DNA of 64,000 bases from Cyanobium sp. FACHB-13342 (GTDB lineage: Bacteria > Cyanobacteriota > Cyanobacteriia > PCC-6307 > Cyanobiaceae). Made by a program: the position numbers and the translations under genes. The stretch lies in the NCBI RefSeq assembly GCF_014697415.1, contig NZ_JACJRT010000006.1, positions 53,787 through 117,786 on the forward strand. The letters are read 5' to 3'. Below, in pieces: positions 16,837 through 25,906 of the stretch; the stretch's first letter is position 1; each line of letters begins with the position of its first letter. The notes under the pieces were generated by a model. The model was not told the DNA's origin. It did not search any database and saw only the letters and a program-made list of their open reading frames with translations.

Positions 16837-17259
16837 ATGCAGGCCAGGGATGCGGTCTTCCTTGAGGATCTCTGCCCCAAGTTGCGCGTCAGGCGATGGC
16901 GGCAATCCCTGCACCAGGTCACTGATCAACGGTGCATCTACTGCGGTGATCGCTCCGAATCGATTGACCACGTGCATCCCCAGAGCCGGGGTGGGCTGAG
17001 CGTCACCGAGAACTGCGTGCCGGCCTGCCTCGCCTGCAACGGCCACAAGGGAGACGCCAATGCCTTCGAGTGGTATCGGCGCCAGGCGTTTTACGACCCG
17101 CGCCGGGCGATGGCCATCCGGGCCTGGACCGACGGAGACCTGCGCCTGGCCATGCGACTGCTGGAGTGGGTCCATCCGGGCCAACCCCGACCAGAACCCG
17201 AAGCTCACCAGACGCGGCAGGCCTCAGCGCCATTGTGGCGCTGGCAGATGGCCTCTTGA
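16837..17259 (+). CDS. HNH endonuclease
   Basis: A 140-residue protein with a complete HNH fold: zinc-binding CIYC (Cys33, Cys36) and CLAC (Cys64, Cys67), the catalytic DHVHPQSRGG block (Asp44-His45), and the CNGHKGD ending with Asn68 and Lys71. Downstream, EWYRRQAFYDPRRA is typical of cyanobacterial HNH proteins. It likely cuts DNA with a divalent metal; whether it serves repair, defence or mobility is not shown. It is divergent from the SNF2 helicase. Its last 55 bases overlap the opposite-strand gene at 17205-17453. Confidence 0.9.
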   Translation: MQARDAVFLEDLCPKLRVRRWRQSLHQVTDQRCIYCGDRSESIDHVHPQSRGGLSVTENCVPACLACNGHKGDANAFEWYRRQAFYDPRRAMAIRAWTDGDLRLAMRLLEWVHPGQPRPEPEAHQTRQASAPLWRWQMAS

Positions 17260-17453
17260 ACCTGGGGGCGCTCCGGGGCGACCACCACAGCCACCAGCAG
17301 GAGCACGGCCGCCAACACCGCCGGCACCGGAAAGGAGCTGGCCGTGTTCAACCGACGGGGCCTGGAGGGCGCAACGGGGGTCGGGGACACTGGAGCATGA
17401 AACAGGCGCGCTGACGTCGCTGAAGCTGGGCATCCGGAGACCGCCATGGCCAT
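17205..17453 (-). CDS. small membrane protein with conserved CRVW terminus
   Basis: An 82-residue protein from ATG 17453 with one membrane helix (about residues 43-59: PVPAVLAAVLLLVAVVV) and an outer tail ICQRHNGAEACRVW. The end C-Q-R-x-N...A-C-R-V-W is one I have seen in short hypothetical proteins of picocyanobacteria, and its two Cys could form a disulfide in the periplasm or lumen. The function is unknown. The 55-base tail-to-tail overlap with the HNH gene and the unremarkable N-terminus lower confidence; ATG 17447 is an alternative start. Confidence 0.6.
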   Translation of the reverse strand: MAMAVSGCPASATSARLFHAPVSPTPVAPSRPRRLNTASSFPVPAVLAAVLLLVAVVVAPERPQVQEAICQRHNGAEACRVW

Positions 17454-17482
17454 GACTGTTGAGAGCTAATACAGATGTACTC

Positions 17483-18412
17483 ATGACGCCTGCGCTTGTC
17501 AACCCTGGCCGGCGCTTGCTGGTGATCGGCGGCGGCTACACGGGTTTGCGCCTGGCCCAGGCCGCCCAGCGGCGGGGCATGGCCGTGCAGCTCACCAGCC
17601 GCGAACCCAGGCAGGACACCCACGGACTGGTGTGGCTCCCCTTCAACAGCGCCTCCGAGCCCCCCGCTCTGCCCCCCCGCCAGGCCCTCCAGGGCACCAC
17701 AGACGTGGTGGTCTGCGTGCCCCCCGAGGCCGGGCTGGGCGATCCGGTGCTGCGGCTGCTGGGGCCGATCCTCCAGGAGCTGCCACTGCAATGGCTGGGC
17801 TACCTCTCCACCACCGGCGTCTATGGCGACACCGGTGGCGCCTGGGTCGACGAAACCGGCACCACCGCCCCCCGGCCTGGCCGCAGTCAGGACCGGCTGG
17901 AGGCCGAACAGGCCTGGCTCGCCAGCGGCCTGCCGGTGCAACTCTTCCGCCTGCCGGCGATCTATGGACCGGGCCGGTCCCCCTTTGAGGCCCTGGAAAG
18001 CGGCCGCAGCCGGCTGATCCACAAACCCGGCCAGGTCTTTTCGCGGGTGCACGTGGACGACATCGTGGGCTGTCTGCTGCACTGCCAAGCCCTGTCGCCT
18101 GAGCAGCGCCCGACCGTGGTCAACGTCGTGGACGACTGCCCCTGCCCCTCCAGCGAAACCCTGGGCTATGCCGCCCACCTGCTCAACCACAAACTGCCGG
18201 CCATGGAGCGCTACGACACCATTGCCGCGGCCATGAGCCCGATGGCCCGCAGCTTCTGGGCCGAGAACCGCCGGGCCAGCAATGGGCTGCTGCGCCACAC
18301 CGTGGGCTACACCCTGCGTTACCCCAGCTATCGGGAGGGTTACCGAGCCTGTCTGGCCGAAGAACGGGGTGGCGGCGGACAATCCCCCAGATCGCCAGGA
18401 TCGACCACATAG
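17483..18412 (+). CDS. NAD-dependent epimerase/dehydratase-like protein (extended SDR)
   Basis: The 309-residue protein begins with a Rossmann nucleotide-binding motif GGGYTGL and carries STTGVYGD, then RLPAIYGPGRSPFE and the FSRVHVDDIVGCLLHC segment, all typical of extended SDR/YeeZ-like proteins. The usual Tyr-x-x-x-Lys pair is not obvious: where it would lie the sequence reads RSQDRLEAE, so catalysis may differ or be lost. Substrate is unknown. ATG 17483 is the start. The end overlaps the opposite-strand small gene at 18340-18522 by 73 bases. Confidence 0.82.
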   Translation: MTPALVNPGRRLLVIGGGYTGLRLAQAAQRRGMAVQLTSREPRQDTHGLVWLPFNSASEPPALPPRQALQGTTDVVVCVPPEAGLGDPVLRLLGPILQELPLQWLGYLSTTGVYGDTGGAWVDETGTTAPRPGRSQDRLEAEQAWLASGLPVQLFRLPAIYGPGRSPFEALESGRSRLIHKPGQVFSRVHVDDIVGCLLHCQALSPEQRPTVVNVVDDCPCPSSETLGYAAHLLNHKLPAMERYDTIAAAMSPMARSFWAENRRASNGLLRHTVGYTLRYPSYREGYRACLAEERGGGGQSPRSPGSTT

Positions 18413-18522
18413 GGCAAGCCCAGGTCCGCCAGCAGGCGCCCCCAGCGCATCTCGATCCAGCCCTTGCTGAATCCCGTTGCCAAACCCAGCACCAGACCCC
18501 CCAGCACCAACCAGCGCAGCAT
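18340..18522 (-). CDS. small conserved membrane protein next to pdxA
   Basis: A 60-residue product from ATG 18522. It has a membrane segment (LRWLVLGGLVLGLATGF, about residues 2-18) followed by KGWIEMRWGRLLADLGLPYVVDP, a W...L..LGLPYV.DP pattern I have seen in short picocyanobacterial proteins adjacent to pdxA; the Pro-rich tail lies in the SDR overlap. The function is unknown. Its ATG shares two bases with the divergent pdxA ATG, which makes promoter placement for both genes unusual. Confidence 0.6.
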   Translation of the reverse strand: MLRWLVLGGLVLGLATGFSKGWIEMRWGRLLADLGLPYVVDPGDLGDCPPPPRSSARQAR

Positions 18523-19555
18523 GGGCTCGTCCACCAGCAGCCAGGCCCCATCCAACCCCAGGCGGGTCCGGCTGGCCATTGCCCTGGGAGATCCGGCCGG
18601 CATCGGCGCCGAGGTGACCCTCAAGGCCCTGGCCCGACCGGAATGGCGCCTCGACCCCACCCACCAACCCCTGCTGGTGGGCTGTCGCCGCTGGCTGGAG
18701 ACCAGCTACCAGCAGCTCCGACTGCACAGTGACGAACCGCTGCGGGACCCCGCTGAGCTGGAGATGGTCGACCTGCCCCTGGCCGAGCCTTGCCGGGCGG
18801 GGATCAGCACGCCAAGCGGCGGGGCCGCCAGCTTCACCTGGCTCACCGCCGCCACCAACCTGGTGCAGCAGGGACGCTGCCAGGCCCTGGTCACCGCACC
18901 GATTGCCAAGGCGAGCTGGCATGCCGCCGGCCACCCCTACCCAGGACAGACGGAGCGGCTGGCCGAACTGGCGGGCTGTACGGACGCCTCCATGTTGTTC
19001 ACCGCCCTGTCGCCCTCGGGCCAGTGGCGGCTGAACACCCTGCTGGCCACCACCCACATTCCCCTGGCGGCGGTGCCCCAGCGGCTGAATGGCGCCCTGG
19101 TCCAGCGCAAGTTGGATGACCTGCTGACCTTCTGCCAACGGTTCAACCCCAACCCCCACCTCGTGGTGGCAGGCCTCAATCCCCATGCTGGCGAGGCGGG
19201 GCAGCTGGGCCTTGAGGAAGCCACCTGGTTGACGGCGGCGCTGGAGGCCTGGGGTCAACGCCACCCCCAGGTGCGGTTGGACGGCCCAGTCCCACCGGAC
19301 ACCTGCTGGCTGGATGCTGCGAGCGCCTGGGCGGGGGGAGGCTCGGGTCCGGATGGCTACCTGGCGCTCTATCACGACCAGGGCCTGATTCCGGTGAAAC
19401 TGCTGGCCTTCGATGCTGCCGTGAACACCACCCTCGGCCTGCCGTTCCTGCGCACCTCTCCGGACCACGGCACGGGCTTTGCGATCGCCGGCCAGGGTCA
19501 GGCCAGGGCCGCCAGCATGGCGGCGGCCCTTGTGACGGCAAGGGATCTGGGCTGA
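18521..19555 (+). CDS. pdxA: 4-hydroxythreonine-4-phosphate dehydrogenase PdxA
   Basis: PdxA oxidises 4-phosphohydroxy-L-threonine on the way to pyridoxal 5'-phosphate. The 344-residue protein shows the family start LAIALGDPAGIGAEV, the metal-binding histidines in GLNPHAGEAG and YHDQGLIPVK, and FLRTSPDHGTGFAIAG near the end. ATG 18521 is the only start near the conserved core; it overlaps the start codon of the opposite gene. Length is normal for the family. Confidence 0.95.
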   Translation: MGSSTSSQAPSNPRRVRLAIALGDPAGIGAEVTLKALARPEWRLDPTHQPLLVGCRRWLETSYQQLRLHSDEPLRDPAELEMVDLPLAEPCRAGISTPSGGAASFTWLTAATNLVQQGRCQALVTAPIAKASWHAAGHPYPGQTERLAELAGCTDASMLFTALSPSGQWRLNTLLATTHIPLAAVPQRLNGALVQRKLDDLLTFCQRFNPNPHLVVAGLNPHAGEAGQLGLEEATWLTAALEAWGQRHPQVRLDGPVPPDTCWLDAASAWAGGGSGPDGYLALYHDQGLIPVKLLAFDAAVNTTLGLPFLRTSPDHGTGFAIAGQGQARAASMAAALVTARDLG

Positions 19556-19584
19556 GGATCCCAGAGATCCTTCCCAGAGACCCG

Positions 19585-20070
19585 TCAGGCCGGCCGGACC
19601 CGCATCAACACCTGGCCAAACTCCACGGGCGTGCCGTTCTCCACCAGGATTTCAACCACCTCACCGCCCACTTCCGACTCCAGCTCATTCATCAGCTTCA
19701 TCGCTTCGAGAATGCAGACGGTTTGGCCGACCTTGATCCGGGAGCCCACCTCCACGAAGGGGGCCTCGCCGGGGGCAGAAGCCCGGTAGAAGGTGGCCAC
19801 CATGGGCGCGGTGACTTCCAGCAGATCGCCGCGACTGGCCGCAGCCGGCGGCGGCGGCGCCGAGGGGGCTACCGGCAAGGGAGCCGGAGCCGCCAGGGGC
19901 AGGACCTGGGCCGGAGCTGGGGTGGCCTGGATCACCGCCGTGGGAGCGACCCCCGGCAGATTGCGACGCACTTCCAGGCGAAAGTCGTCCCCCTCCAGCT
20001 TCAACTCCTGGATGTCGCTGTCCCCGAGGAGATCGAGGAGCTTATGGAGCTGGTCGTGATTGAGCTGCAT
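19585..20070 (-). CDS. accB: biotin carboxyl carrier protein of acetyl-CoA carboxylase
   Basis: AccB carries the biotin that shuttles carboxyl groups in the first step of fatty acid synthesis. The 161-residue protein has a helical N-terminus, a mobile Ala/Pro linker (about residues 41-80) and a C-terminal biotinyl domain with the biotinylated Lys125 in the EAMKLMNE motif. It starts at ATG 20070, five bases after the efp stop, so efp and accB form an operon, as in other picocyanobacteria. Confidence 0.97.
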   Translation of the reverse strand: MQLNHDQLHKLLDLLGDSDIQELKLEGDDFRLEVRRNLPGVAPTAVIQATPAPAQVLPLAAPAPLPVAPSAPPPPAAASRGDLLEVTAPMVATFYRASAPGEAPFVEVGSRIKVGQTVCILEAMKLMNELESEVGGEVVEILVENGTPVEFGQVLMRVRPA

Positions 20071-20075
20071 GGCGA

Positions 20076-20636
20076 TCAGTTCTCCCGGCCGAGGTAGCTG
20101 TCGGTGCGCGTATCGATCTTGATCTTCTCGCCGATCGAGAGGAACAGGGGCACCATCACCTGGGCTCCGGTTTCGACGATGGCGGGTTTGGTCCCACCGG
20201 TGGCCGTGTCGCCCTTCACACCGGGATCGGTCTGGGTGATTTCGAGCACCACCGAGTTGGGCAGTTCCACTTCCAGGGGCTTGCCATTCCAGGCCACCAC
20301 GTTCACCTCCATGCCCTCCTTGAGGTATTTGCGGCTCTCGCCGATCTGCTTGGCGGTGAGCCGGGTCTCCTCGTAGGAGCCCATGTCCATGAACACGTAG
20401 TCGTCGCCTTCCATATAGGTGTGCTGCAGGGTGCTTTTCTCAAGCACGGCCTGGGGCAACATCTCGCCGGCACGGAAGGTCTTCTCCACCACGTTGCCGC
20501 TCTGCACCGCCTTGAGCTTGGTGCGCACGAAGGCAGAGCCCTTGCCGGGCTTCACATGCAAGAACTCCACGACCCTCCAGACCTGGCCATCCAGCTCGAT
20601 TGAAGTACCGGTGCGAAAGTCGTTGCTGGAGATCAT
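20076..20636 (-). CDS. efp: translation elongation factor P
   Basis: EF-P binds the ribosome between P and E sites and relieves stalling at polyproline stretches. The 186-residue protein has the KOW-like N-domain with the tip lysine (Lys32 in [10 protein letters not shown]), the central OB domain, and the C-terminal OB domain ending [15 protein letters not shown] 20636 ([10 protein letters not shown]) is the conserved start; the frame stays open further upstream but without family similarity. It leads the efp-accB operon and is divergent from the cyclophilin gene with a 114-base gap. Confidence 0.98.
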   Translation of the reverse strand: MISSNDFRTGTSIELDGQVWRVVEFLHVKPGKGSAFVRTKLKAVQSGNVVEKTFRAGEMLPQAVLEKSTLQHTYMEGDDYVFMDMGSYEETRLTAKQIGESRKYLKEGMEVNVVAWNGKPLEVELPNSVVLEITQTDPGVKGDTATGGTKPAIVETGAQVMVPLFLSIGEKIKIDTRTDSYLGREN

Positions 20637-20750
20637 TCCGGCGGTTCGGATCTGGGGGATTGTACGGCTGGCTACCGGAGCCGGCCTGACCAGCACCATC
20701 CCAGGGGCCCGGAAGCTGTGCCAAAGTCCGCTCAACGACACAGGATTGCC

Positions 20751-21854
20751 ATGGCATGGGGCCATTCCGGATGGACGCAGTGGTCCGGATGGGCCCGTCG
20801 ATGGGCCGGCCTAGCCGCCCTGCTGGTGCTGCTGGTGCTGTCTGTGCCCGCCGCCTGGGCTGCCCTGCCCCAGGGCAACGCGGTGACCGACCCGGCCGCC
20901 CTGCTGCGCAATGCCCTGCCGATTCAGGCGCCCGACCTGCAGGATCTGCAGCATCGCCTCGAAGCCACCAGCGATGACCTACGGGCCAAGCGCTGGCCTG
21001 CCCTGAACAGCACGGTGCGGCGCTGCGGCTCCCTGCTGGGAACGCGCAAGACCGCCATCCTGGACGGCTTTACAGCAGACACCAGGCCCCAGGCTGCGGC
21101 TTTGCTGGACCAGCTGGAAGACCAGCTGCAGGTGCTTGCCGCGGCGGCTGAACGGCAGGAGCGCGATCCTTTCCTGGCTGCCCGGCGCGATGCCCTCAGC
21201 AGCATCGGCCAGGCCGAAGACCTGCTCGTGGGGCCGTTCCCCTACGAGATCCCGGCTGAGTTTGCGGATCTGCCCCGCCTGCTGGGCCGCGCCACCGTGC
21301 AGCTCACCACCACCAAAGGCGATCTCACCGCGGTCGTGGACGGGTACAACGCACCCCTGACGGCTGGTGCCTTCGTGGATCTGGTGCAGAGGGGCTTCTA
21401 TGACGGCCTCCCCTTCATCCGTGCCGAGGATTTTTACGTCCTGCAGACCGGGGATCCGGAAGGGCCCCAGGAGGGATTCATCGACCCGAAGAGCAAGACG
21501 GAACGCCACGTGCCCTTGGAGATCAAGGTGCCCGGTCAGCCGGCCCCCTTCTACAACCAGACCTTTGAAGACCTGGGCCTGTTCAAGGCCGCCCCGGAGC
21601 TGCCGTTCTCCACCAAAGGCACCCTGGGCTGGGCCCACTCTGACGAGGTGCTCGACGACGGCTCCTCCCAGTTCTTTCTCTTCCTGTTCGAACCGGAGCT
21701 CACCCCCGCCGGCCTCAACTTGATCGATGGCCGTTACGCCGCCTTCGGCTACGTGGTGGACGGTTTTGACGTGCTGGAGGAACTCACAGCTGAGGACGGC
21801 ATCGTCAGGGCCCGAGTGATCAGTGGTGGCGACAACCTCCAGCCCCACGCTTAA
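20751..21854 (+). CDS. lumenal/periplasmic cyclophilin-type peptidyl-prolyl isomerase
   Basis: The 367-residue protein begins with an export signal (about residues 12-38, ending PAAWA) followed by a helical domain (about 40-170) and a cyclophilin-like domain (about 180-360: [67 protein letters not shown]). This two-domain layout matches TLP40-type thylakoid-lumen isomerases of plants and cyanobacteria, thought to act on membrane protein folding and repair. Several core active-site positions differ from classical cyclophilins, so isomerase activity may be weak. ATG 20751 is the start. Confidence 0.88.
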   Translation: MAWGHSGWTQWSGWARRWAGLAALLVLLVLSVPAAWAALPQGNAVTDPAALLRNALPIQAPDLQDLQHRLEATSDDLRAKRWPALNSTVRRCGSLLGTRKTAILDGFTADTRPQAAALLDQLEDQLQVLAAAAERQERDPFLAARRDALSSIGQAEDLLVGPFPYEIPAEFADLPRLLGRATVQLTTTKGDLTAVVDGYNAPLTAGAFVDLVQRGFYDGLPFIRAEDFYVLQTGDPEGPQEGFIDPKSKTERHVPLEIKVPGQPAPFYNQTFEDLGLFKAAPELPFSTKGTLGWAHSDEVLDDGSSQFFLFLFEPELTPAGLNLIDGRYAAFGYVVDGFDVLEELTAEDGIVRARVISGGDNLQPHA

Positions 21855-21894
21855 GAACGCGGCGGGCAGCCACCGAACCACGGGCCATCAAAAA

Positions 21895-21914
21895 GCCGCT
21901 CCCGAAGGAGCGGC
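21895..21914 (-). terminator. Rho-independent terminator of the GAPDH gene
   Basis: Between two convergent genes, GCCGCTCC (21895-21902), loop CGAA, and GGAGCGGC (21907-21914) form a perfect eight-pair GC-rich hairpin. On the minus strand it is followed by a run of five T (the AAAAA at 21890-21894), giving a textbook terminator for the GAPDH transcript, 25 bases behind its stop. On the plus strand the following bases are not T-rich, so it would stop the cyclophilin transcript less well. Confidence 0.88.
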
Positions 21915-21938
21915 CTTGAGAAAACCGAACCGGTCAGC

Positions 21939-22961
21939 TCACTTCCACTGCTTGGCGACGATCTCAGCCAGATCGACGACGCGCTGGCTGTAGCCCCACT
22001 CGTTGTCGTACCAGGCGATGACTTTGACCATGTTGCCGCCCATCACCAGGGTGAGCGGGGAATCAATGATCGTGGATTCATCGGTACCACCGTGGTCGCT
22101 CGACACCAGGGGCAGATCGCAGTACTTGATGATGCCCTTCATGGTGGTTTCCGATGCTGCCTTGAGCACCGCGTTCACCTCCTCCTTGGTGGTGTCCCGG
22201 CTGATGTCGAGCACCATGTCCACCACCGAGACGTTGGGGGTCGGAACCCGCATGGCGATGCCGCTGAGCTTGCCCTTCATCGGCGGGTAAACCAAGGCCA
22301 CGGCCTGGGCAGCACCCGTGCTGGTGGGGACGATGTTCACCGCGGCAGCCCGGGCTCGGCGGAGATCCCGGTGGGCGGCGTCCAGAATCCGCTGGTCACC
22401 GGTGTAGCTGTGGGTGGTGGTCATCGTGCCTTTGACGATGCCGAATTCCTGGTCCAGCACCTTGATGACGGGCGCCATGCAGTTGGTGGTGCAACTGGCA
22501 TTGCTGAGAATGTCCCAGTCCTCGTGGCGATATTGATCGGCGTTGACGCCGACCACAAAGGTGCCCACCTTGGCGCCCTTGCCGGGAGCCGTGAGGATCA
22601 CCTTTTTGGCGCCGGCTTCAAAGTGCTTGCTGGCACCCACGTCATCGTTGAACACACCGGTGGACTCGATCACCAGATCGACGCCCCATTCCTTCCAGGG
22701 AAGGTTGGCGGGATTGCGGTCGTAGAAGGTTTTGATCGTCTTGCCATTGACGACGATCGTGTCGTCGGTGGTGGTGACGTCCACGCCCCGCAGGGGGCCG
22801 AGCATCGAGTCGTACTTGAGCAGGTGGGCGTTGGTGTTGGTGTCACCGGAGCCATTGATGCCCACCAATTCGATGCCGGTGTTGGCCCCACGGCTCAACC
22901 AGCAGCGGGTGAAGTTGCGACCGATCCGGCCAAATCCATTAATCGCAACGCGCAAAGTCAT
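21939..22961 (-). CDS. gap2: glyceraldehyde-3-phosphate dehydrogenase, Gap2 (Calvin cycle) type
   Basis: The 340-residue protein has the GAPDH start [16 protein letters not shown], the catalytic Cys157 in SNASCTTNC, and the S-loop/C-terminal helix [15 protein letters not shown]. The residue after the second strand is Asn-Gly (GINGSGD) and not the Asp of strictly NAD enzymes, and [12 protein letters not shown] matches the cyanobacterial Gap2 form that uses NADPH in carbon fixation. ATG 22961 is the conserved start; five more residues are possible from 22976. It is divergent from murC, sharing about 190 bases upstream. Confidence 0.96.
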   Translation of the reverse strand: MTLRVAINGFGRIGRNFTRCWLSRGANTGIELVGINGSGDTNTNAHLLKYDSMLGPLRGVDVTTTDDTIVVNGKTIKTFYDRNPANLPWKEWGVDLVIESTGVFNDDVGASKHFEAGAKKVILTAPGKGAKVGTFVVGVNADQYRHEDWDILSNASCTTNCMAPVIKVLDQEFGIVKGTMTTTHSYTGDQRILDAAHRDLRRARAAAVNIVPTSTGAAQAVALVYPPMKGKLSGIAMRVPTPNVSVVDMVLDISRDTTKEEVNAVLKAASETTMKGIIKYCDLPLVSSDHGGTDESTIIDSPLTLVMGGNMVKVIAWYDNEWGYSQRVVDLAEIVAKQWK

Positions 22962-23151
22962 GGCCGATCGCGGCAAAAGCCGCTAGCGAAGGTGGTTTTG
23001 GCTGCAGATCATACAGAAATTGATCCGGTCTCCCCTCTTGCAGGAAGGCCGCACGCCAAGGACCATGCGCAAACGCGCAGCATCTCGTAAAGGTTTGCGG
23101 GCTGTTGTCGGCTTAATTTCGTGCTCACCTGACCCTGACCTGGAGCTGCCC

Positions 23152-24612
23152 TTGGCACCCCTGCTCGATCGCCACCAACCGCTGCACTTCATCGGGGTTG
23201 GCGGCATCGGCATGTCAGCCCTGGCCGGAATCCTGGCGGAGCGGGGCTATGGGGTCAGCGGCTCCGATCCCCGCGACAACGCCGTGCTCGACCGCCTACG
23301 CCGGCTCGGGGTGAGGGTGTTCCTGGAACAGAGCGCCTCCACCGTGGCGGCGATCCGCAGCGGCACCTCGGTGGCCCCCCTGGTGGTGATCAGCTCGGCC
23401 GTTCCTGACACCAACCCGGAACTGGTGGAGGCCCGGCGGCAGGGGCTGGCGATCTGCCACCGCTCCGACGTGCTGGCGGCCCTGATCAATGGCCAGGCCT
23501 CGATCGCCGTGGCGGGCAGCCACGGCAAAACCACCACCAGCACCTTGATCGCCACCCTGCTGGCCGCAACCCAACACGACCCCACCGCCGTGATCGGCGG
23601 CATCGTGCCCGCCTTCGGCAGCAATGGACGCCATGGGGAAGGGCGGCTGCTGGTGGCGGAGGCGGATGAATCCGACGGCTCCCTGGTGAAATTTCGCTCC
23701 TCCCTGGGCGTTCTCACCAACGTGGAACTGGACCACACCGACCACTACCCCGACCTGGAAGCCCTGATCACCACCCTGCAGCGGTTTGCCGGGAACAGCG
23801 AACGGCTTCTGGCCAACCGGGATTGCCCGATCCTGAGGGAACGGTTCAAACCGGCCCACTGGTGGTCGATCGAAACGACCGAAGCCGTGTCGTTTGCAGC
23901 CCTAGCTCGGGAGGAGCGGGGCGATGGCACCATCGCCGACTTCTATGAAGACGGCAAAGCGGTGGGTTCCTTTGAACTTCCCCTGCCTGGCCGCCACAAC
24001 CTCAGCAATGCGGTGGCCGCCATGGCCGCCTGCCGCCTGGAGGGAGTGTCCTTCGCCGAGCTACGCCAGGCGGTCGCCAACCTGCAGACCCCCGGCCGGC
24101 GCTTCGATTTTCGTGGACTCTGGGAGGGCCGACTGGTGGTCGACGACTACGCCCATCACCCCAGTGAAGTGGCCGCCACCCTGGCCATGGCCCGCCTGAT
24201 GGTGGAGAGCGGGCGCAGCTCCCTGCCCGTGCCCCCCCGGCGACTGGTGGCGGTGTTTCAACCCCATCGCTACAGCCGCACCGCCCAATTTCTGGAGGGA
24301 TTCGCCGCGGCCCTCACCCAGGCCGATTCCGTGCTGATTGCTCCCCTGTATGCCGCCGGGGAAGCCCCGATCCCCGGTGTCACCAGCGCCGCCATGGCCC
24401 AAGCCGTGCGCGAGCTGGCCCCAGGGCTGCCGGTGCTCGTGGCCGACAGCCTGGAGGAACTGGCTTCCCAGGTGGCCGTCGCCAGCCGGGAGGGCGACCT
24501 GGTGCTGGCCATGGGTGCCGGCGATGTGAACAGCCTCTGGGATCGCCTGGGCCAATGGCAGCAGGCTGCGGAGCCGGGCACAACCGCAAGGGCAACGCCC
24601 CTGGCGGCCTGA
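23152..24612 (+). CDS. murC: UDP-N-acetylmuramate--L-alanine ligase MurC
   Basis: MurC adds L-alanine to UDP-MurNAc in peptidoglycan precursor synthesis. The 486-residue protein shows [14 protein letters not shown] (nucleotide-sugar binding), the ATP loop [19 protein letters not shown], and [12 protein letters not shown] and [10 protein letters not shown] in the central and C-terminal domains. I chose TTG 23152: GGAG lies six bases before it and the conserved fold begins a few residues later. The frame continues upstream to 23020, but those residues have no family similarity. murB follows with a five-base gap. Confidence 0.96.
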   Translation: MAPLLDRHQPLHFIGVGGIGMSALAGILAERGYGVSGSDPRDNAVLDRLRRLGVRVFLEQSASTVAAIRSGTSVAPLVVISSAVPDTNPELVEARRQGLAICHRSDVLAALINGQASIAVAGSHGKTTTSTLIATLLAATQHDPTAVIGGIVPAFGSNGRHGEGRLLVAEADESDGSLVKFRSSLGVLTNVELDHTDHYPDLEALITTLQRFAGNSERLLANRDCPILRERFKPAHWWSIETTEAVSFAALAREERGDGTIADFYEDGKAVGSFELPLPGRHNLSNAVAAMAACRLEGVSFAELRQAVANLQTPGRRFDFRGLWEGRLVVDDYAHHPSEVAATLAMARLMVESGRSSLPVPPRRLVAVFQPHRYSRTAQFLEGFAAALTQADSVLIAPLYAAGEAPIPGVTSAAMAQAVRELAPGLPVLVADSLEELASQVAVASREGDLVLAMGAGDVNSLWDRLGQWQQAAEPGTTARATPLAA

Positions 24613-24617
24613 GGGCG

Positions 24618-25529
24618 ATGGTTGCGGCCCCCAGCTGCCCCCCAGCCCTACGCCAGGAGGTGAACCTGAGTGCCTTCACCACCTGGAAAGTGGGAGGGCC
24701 AGCCGAGTGGTTTGCCGAACCGGGCGACCAGGCTGAGCTGATCGCTCTAGCGGCCTGGGCCCACAGCCAGGGGCTAGCCCTGCGCTGCATCGGGGCAGGC
24801 TCGAACCTCCTGATCGCCGATGCCGGGGTGCCGGGGCTCACGCTCTGCAACCGCCGCCTGCAGGGCAGTCGGCTGGAGGCCCACACTGGCTTGGTGGAAG
24901 CCGAGGCTGGAGAGCCCCTTCCCACCCTGGCGCGCAAGGCGGCCCGGCTGGGACTGAGCGGGCTGGAGTGGGCTGTGGGCATCCCGGGCACCGTGGGGGG
25001 AGCGGTGGTGATGAACGCGGGGGCCCAGGGTGGCTGCACGGCCGACTGGCTGGTGTCGGTGCGGGTGCTGGATCCGGCGAAGCCAGAGGCACCCTTCGAC
25101 CTCCAGGGCCATGAGCTCGACTTCGCTTACCGCCACAGCCGCCTTCAGGCCGAATCCTGGATCGTGCTCTCCGCCACCTTCCGGCTAGATGCGGGCCACG
25201 ACCCGGCCAGCGTGACCGCCCTCACCAGCGCCAACCTGCACAGCCGCACCAGCACCCAGCCCTATCAGCAACCCAGTTGCGGCAGCGTGTTTCGCAATCC
25301 AGAGCCCCAAAAAGCCGGGCAGCTGATCGAATCGCTGGGACTCAAGGGGCTCCAGATCGGCGAAGCCCAGGTGTCGCCGATCCACGCCAATTTCATCGTT
25401 AACACCGGAGCGGCCCGCGCCGCGGACATCGCGGCCCTGATCCAGGACGTGCAGGGGCGGGTGATGGCCAGCCATGGGATCGCCCTACAGCCGGAGGTGA
25501 AGCGGCTGGGCTTCGAACCAGGGCGCTGA
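24618..25529 (+). CDS. murB: UDP-N-acetylenolpyruvoylglucosamine reductase MurB
   Basis: MurB is the FAD enzyme that reduces enolpyruvyl-UDP-GlcNAc to UDP-MurNAc. The 303-residue protein shows [12 protein letters not shown], the FAD-binding [26 protein letters not shown], and the proton-donor Ser in [10 protein letters not shown], the pattern of shorter (type II) MurB. It starts at ATG 24618, five bases after murC, forming a murC-murB unit. Confidence 0.97.
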   Translation: MVAAPSCPPALRQEVNLSAFTTWKVGGPAEWFAEPGDQAELIALAAWAHSQGLALRCIGAGSNLLIADAGVPGLTLCNRRLQGSRLEAHTGLVEAEAGEPLPTLARKAARLGLSGLEWAVGIPGTVGGAVVMNAGAQGGCTADWLVSVRVLDPAKPEAPFDLQGHELDFAYRHSRLQAESWIVLSATFRLDAGHDPASVTALTSANLHSRTSTQPYQQPSCGSVFRNPEPQKAGQLIESLGLKGLQIGEAQVSPIHANFIVNTGAARAADIAALIQDVQGRVMASHGIALQPEVKRLGFEPGR

Positions 25530-25564
25530 CGGACCCTTAGCCTGCGGCAAACAACGACTAGGGC

Positions 25565-25906
25565 ATGGCTGGCTTCGGACTCCCCAATTTCGGTCAGCTC
25601 ACCGAGGCCTTCAAGAAGGCCCAGGAACTGCAGCAGAACGCCCAGAAGCTGCAGGAGGAGCTCGATGCCATGGAGCTCGAAGGCCGCAGCGCCGACGGCC
25701 GGGCCAGCGTGTGGCTCTCGGGCAACCAGCAACCCCTGCGGGTGCAGCTGGCACCAGAACTGGTGGCCGAAGGGGCTGCTGCCAGCGAAGCGGCCGTGCT
25801 GGAGGCCCTGCAATCGGCCTATGAGCTCTCCACCGGCACGATGAAGGGCCGCATGGAAGAGCTCACCGGCGGCCTGAACCTCAACCTGCCGGGTCTGGGG
25901 GGCTGA
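25565..25906 (+). CDS. YbaB/EbfC family nucleoid-associated protein
   Basis: The 113-residue protein has the YbaB fold: a long N-terminal helix ([22 protein letters not shown]), a beta section ([18 protein letters not shown]) and a C-terminal helix ([26 protein letters not shown]). The family forms dimers that bind DNA without strong sequence preference. The N-terminal Gly/Phe-rich [12 protein letters not shown] is typical of cyanobacterial members. It follows murB by 35 bases and overlaps the end of rsgA on the other strand by 26 bases. Confidence 0.93.
   Translation: MAGFGLPNFGQLTEAFKKAQELQQNAQKLQEELDAMELEGRSADGRASVWLSGNQQPLRVQLAPELVAEGAAASEAAVLEALQSAYELSTGTMKGRMEELTGGLNLNLPGLGG

Noticed and set aside
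17348..19468. A 706-codon open frame antisense to the SDR and pdxA genes
   Set aside because: Shadow of the coding strand with no recognisable motif; pdxA and the SDR have family signatures.
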